A stretch of DNA of 64,000 bases from contig PDUO01000030.1 of the NCBI GenBank assembly GCA_003008705.1, forward strand, positions 311,985 to 375,984, in the 5' to 3' direction. The notes beneath the pieces are model-generated. The model searched no databases. It was given only the letters and a program-made list of their open reading frames with translations, and had not been told where the DNA came from. Origin of the DNA: Pezicula radicicola. Lineage: Eukaryota > Ascomycota > Leotiomycetes > Helotiales > Dermateaceae. Within the stretch, counting starts at the first letter, position 1, and each line of letters starts with the position of its first letter. Shown in pieces: positions 60,510 to 64,000 of the stretch. The translations under genes and the position numbers were made by a program.

Positions 60510-62486
60510 TCAGAGGGGTGGACTAGGTTCCTGTACCAAGTCCTTGACGAATCCCATCATCTCCCTCCGATCATCGCTCAAGCGAGCATATTCTAATAGT
60601 AGTCGTAGTACGTATATCTGCATATCTTCCCTCCTCAACACCTTGTTCGCCCATTCCTGCCCCGCAACAGCTATACGCTCTGCCTCGGCATCATGGCCTT
60701 CAATACGAACACGATCGCCCTCGTAACCCAGAAAGTACTGCATGATACCCCAGAAATCAAGGAACCGGTTGTCCATGGGTACAAAGTGCTTCCAAGGAAC
60801 AAGGCGGCTATCGTGCCACTCGCGGAAGATGGTGGCTTTTATAGGAAGGGAGGAGGACATGAGGAAACCCCGGTAGCGGCCAGAGAAGGAGTTGCCATCA
60901 ATGTCGGGCAGGAATTTGCGATCAAATTGGTCAGCCATCCTCATACCGGGTGTGACAGAATAGTAAGGGTCGGTATAGTTGCAAGTTCCGTTTGGTTGTT
61001 GATATTCGCACATCAGGTCAACAAAACCAGTATCAGCCCACTCATGAATCCATGGTCCCATGCGGTTCTCGTCCCTTGCGGCAAGATCATACAGAGAAGA
61101 TGGGAGGACGAAGTTTTGTGGGATCTGTTCCCAAGACTCGGCGTCTGCAACCTGCGTGTGGTTCGTCATGGCCACAAATCGATGTCGTTGAAAACCCTTC
61201 CAATTGCTGGCAGTATTCCTTCCTCCAGTTGCAACACCTCTCCAGATAACCTTGTTCTGCTTCTCCAACCACGGCGCTCCGTGATTATCACCTCCTGAAA
61301 ACCGCTCTTCTCCGTTCCAATACATCGGTGCCGGCAAGAGGATCTCGTTATTGGTGGGCAGCTTACTGCCGCCAAACATGGGAAATAGTTGTTTTGTGGC
61401 TGAAACAGACAATGGAGCAATCATAGCTCCATGCAAGGCTTGTAAATCAGGCTGATGACAGAAATCTGTAGATAAGGAATGGTTGGAGACATAGCCTTTG
61501 TATGTATGCGGGATGGTATGCGCCAGGGAGAGGGCAGGAATATGGGAAAAGTCAGTCATGACATCCGCCTTACGTGCAAGACTGTCAGGATGGCAGCCTC
61601 GCGATGCAATTTTCCAGTATGGTCCTGGACGTCATTAGCATTGCAGAGCCCTGGGAATATGCTCTGACTTACGGTCTTCTTCCCATTCCTTTGTCTCAAG
61701 CTCAATGCTCTCATCTCCTTCATCCACAGGCGGGAGACTCCTAAATGCCTGAATGACCTCGCTAGCTGGCGGCATCCTCCGTGTGCTCCTCTCAATCTCC
61801 ATGTATTCATTGATCTCCTCCCATGGTGTAACAATTCTTGGCTCGTCCATTGCGTTCAAGGCTATATCCATATCTGGTAATAAGTGCTCGATCGTCTGTG
61901 TCAGATTCAACCAGATCTGCGTCCAGAACCAACCACTGTTTGCACTTGCATTGTTGTTCCGAATATTGATGTTCATTTCGAAAGTCCGCGCCTCCTTTCT
62001 CATCAGGCCTGGGTGAACACCCCAAAAGGGACCTAGATCATGATATATCTGATCGAAGAAATCCTCCACCACCACCGCTCCATTCTCCTGTGCGAATGTA
62101 AACCATGTCTCAAAGCCTGGTGGTGGATGCCTGCCTCTCCTCTTACGATACTCAGCTGCAGCGCATCCCAAGTCGTGACATTCTTTATTGAGGAGCCCTT
62201 CAAATGTCTTCTCGGCATCTGCTATTAAAGTATCAATAGGATGCGGGGGCGGCGGTGGTTCTGTGAGTGGGTGCTCGGATTCGAGTTCGGCGTAGGATGG
62301 TAATTGCTCTTCCTTCAATATTGGTGCTGATCCCAAGTACTGTGATGGGGAGAATCGTCGTGTCGAGTGCTTGAGATAGAACAGACTGAGGAGTAACAGC
62401 ACAGCGACAGCGGCGTATCGGATCAAGTGATTGACCTTGCGCGGAGGACCTGGATAGGCCATGACGATTGGAGATGATATCTTCAT
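60510..62486 (-). CDS. CAP10-type glycosyltransferase (GT90 family)
   Basis: Two exons (61673-62486, 60510-61624) with a 48-bp intron (donor GTAAGT, branch CTAATGAC, acceptor CCAG) give 642 aa. It is a type II Golgi protein: a short basic cytosolic tail, one transmembrane helix at about residues 22-41 (LIRYAAVAVLLLLSLFYL), then a Pro-rich stem. The lumenal domain carries CAP10/GT90 features: RPYWKIASRGCHP, NKVIWRGVATGGRN, a QRHRFV segment, and DGNSFSGRYRGFLMSSSLPI with KHFVPMDN. The family includes the Cryptococcus beta-1,2-xylosyltransferase Cap10/Cxt1 and related O-glycan enzymes. The donor and acceptor here are unknown. A second possible start (Met9) changes only the tail. The gene is intact. 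Confidence 0.9.
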
Positions 62487-64000
62487 GGGTAAGAGAAGAA
62501 AGGAGAGAGAGGGCGGGACAAGCTCAGATTTTATCGTATTCGTGACCCCGAGTGGCGCTTTTTAGGACAGTTGCAATACGGGGTAAGCAGAGCTAGACGC
62601 AGGCTGCCGTTGTGCCCAGAAAATAATGAGTGTGGGATGGTTGTGCAAACAACCAAAAGTGAGGTTAGTGATTATTCCCGCCCGCCAGATACATTAGTAT
62701 GCGCCGTTCATCGTAAGCCACATCGAGAGAGCGTGTATGCACAGTATAAATATATAATACGAGGTTGTTTTAGTGGATGTTTCTCTCGAGGGGAGAATGG
62801 TGGAGGATGGAGGAGAGAGGGAGAGATGTGGAAGAGGAGGAGGAGGGGAGAAGGAGGAGGAGAAGAAGGAAGGGTTCGTCCGTCAGTCGTTGCAAAAGAT
62901 GATTGAAGTTCAAGATGAACCAGGGGGTTCACAAAGTGGAAAGGCGAGGATCTCCATCTTTCACTTCAAGGGTACTCCCAAAGCCTAAATGAGGTTCCGC
63001 TTAGGTAGCCGCAGCCGGAGAATGCTATGATTGGCTGCACGTGGAGATAAGGCCCGCTTTTAGCTTGGCTGCCTCGTGCAGTTAAAACTCTGGCAGTGAG
63101 TGGCTTGATAAGAGAAAGGGGCCGATCGAGATAGAGTAGCTCGAATATATTTGAATTTGAGTCTAAAATGACGAACAAAAGCATTGTTGACATTGTGAAC
63201 AAAAAAAAAAAAGCATCAGTCATCGGTAGTTGTGCTATCATTTAAGATACTAAAAAACAATCTCAACTACTCTCATGCCAAAAAACAACTGCCATGGTTG
63301 CCATGACCATCCGATGTCTTAACCTGACCCATCATTATTCCTAGCCACAATTACGCAGCTTGCCCACATACTGCGTACATCCTGCGTACACCACTCTACT
63401 TCGTACCCGTACCTCGTTCAGAACAACTCAATTATATCAATCACATCCTCCCATCCCCGAAGCCAACCATAATATCTTGTCAGACAAATAATATCAAATG
63501 TCACTGTGATGCTAAGAAACATTGATACCCGCATCTCCGTTTCCAAATGCTATCGCGCCTTATGCGGTTCGTCCCCAAGTTCGAGCTTTTTCTCGGGATG
63601 CAAGCTGTCGTTCCTGAAAGAGTGTCTCACCTTCCCCAAACTCAAATTCAAGCTTTGATGGCCGTCGATCAACCCTGCTTTAAAGGATGATTGATGGGAT
63701 GGTACGGGATGGTAACGGTACGACGGAAGTGTATACACCCTTGGGTTCCTTGACCTACAGTACTGCTGTACATACAGCCGAAGATGACAGCCTACACTAC
63801 AGGACCCAAGGACCAAGGACCAAGAGTTCAGCCAAAATTCAAGCCCTTAGCCTTCTCTTCCGTCCCGTCGCATGTGCCCAATAGACAGTCCAACAGTCCA
63901 ATCCTGATGCTTCCCAAGGCTATCTCTAACCATCAAAACACCCCAAGTATCGCCATACCCTACAATACAACTCGGCCTTCTTCATAGCCGTCATCCAAGT
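62487..64000. other. intergenic to window edge, with a purine tract
   Basis: This holds the GT90 promoter and leader. An almost pure G/A tract on the plus strand at about 62,795-62,875 has a (GGA)-type composition. The stretch to 64,000 has several open frames without motifs, and nothing else was recognised. Confidence 0.5.

Overview
The window is a nuclear segment of a filamentous ascomycete (Pezizomycotina). Genes are split by short GT..AG introns of about 40-100 bp, many with CTNAC/CTAAC-type branch sites. There are two Zn2Cys6 regulators, an ApsB/Mto1-type microtubule-nucleation scaffold, a CAP10 (GT90) glycosyltransferase, a Thr-rich GPI wall protein and secondary-metabolism genes. Gene-bearing blocks alternate with AT-rich, gene-poor blocks that hold relics of inverted-repeat elements. 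A leotiomycete-like fungus is a guess from overall protein flavour only. I find 14 apparently intact protein-coding genes, three gene relics and several MITE-like elements. No rRNA, tRNA or CRISPR was found. Exon coordinates were worked out by hand from frame, splice signals and recognisable protein motifs.

Layout: 1-4.8 kb is AT-rich with two inverted-repeat elements. 4.8-6.7 kb (-) is a vWA protein with two C2HC zinc knuckles. 8.0-9.1 kb (+) is arginase. 10.2-10.9 kb (+) is a four-helix membrane protein. 14.75-17.2 kb (-) is a Zn2Cys6 regulator. 17.7-18.6 kb (-) is a WrbA-type quinone oxidoreductase with a possible N-myristoylation start. 21.8-24.6 kb (+) is a second Zn2Cys6 regulator. 25.8-26.6 kb (+) is a short-chain dehydrogenase.

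29.1-40.0 kb looks like a decaying polyketide cluster. It holds an intact flavin-dependent halogenase (-), an intact YCII-like small protein (+), a polyketide synthase relic (-) that keeps only DH, pseudo-MT and KR regions and carries two frameshifts and two stops, and an O-methyltransferase relic (+) with a premature stop, no ATG and a splice junction that does not keep frame. A GC-rich palindromic element sits at 33.0-33.4 kb. The two regulators, the quinone reductase and the dehydrogenase on the left flank are possible former cluster members, but this is only inferred from proximity.

40.5-64 kb: a small conserved hydrophilic protein (-), the ApsB/Mto1 scaffold (+), a nitrilase relic (+), a DUF2235 alpha/beta hydrolase (-), a nested MITE with a TAA target duplication, an atypical short-chain dehydrogenase lacking the YxxxK signature (-), a GPI-anchored Thr-rich protein (-) and a GT90 glycosyltransferase (-). 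Housekeeping genes (arginase, ApsB, GT90) flank and interleave with the accessory block, so the decayed cluster appears embedded in otherwise ordinary chromosome.
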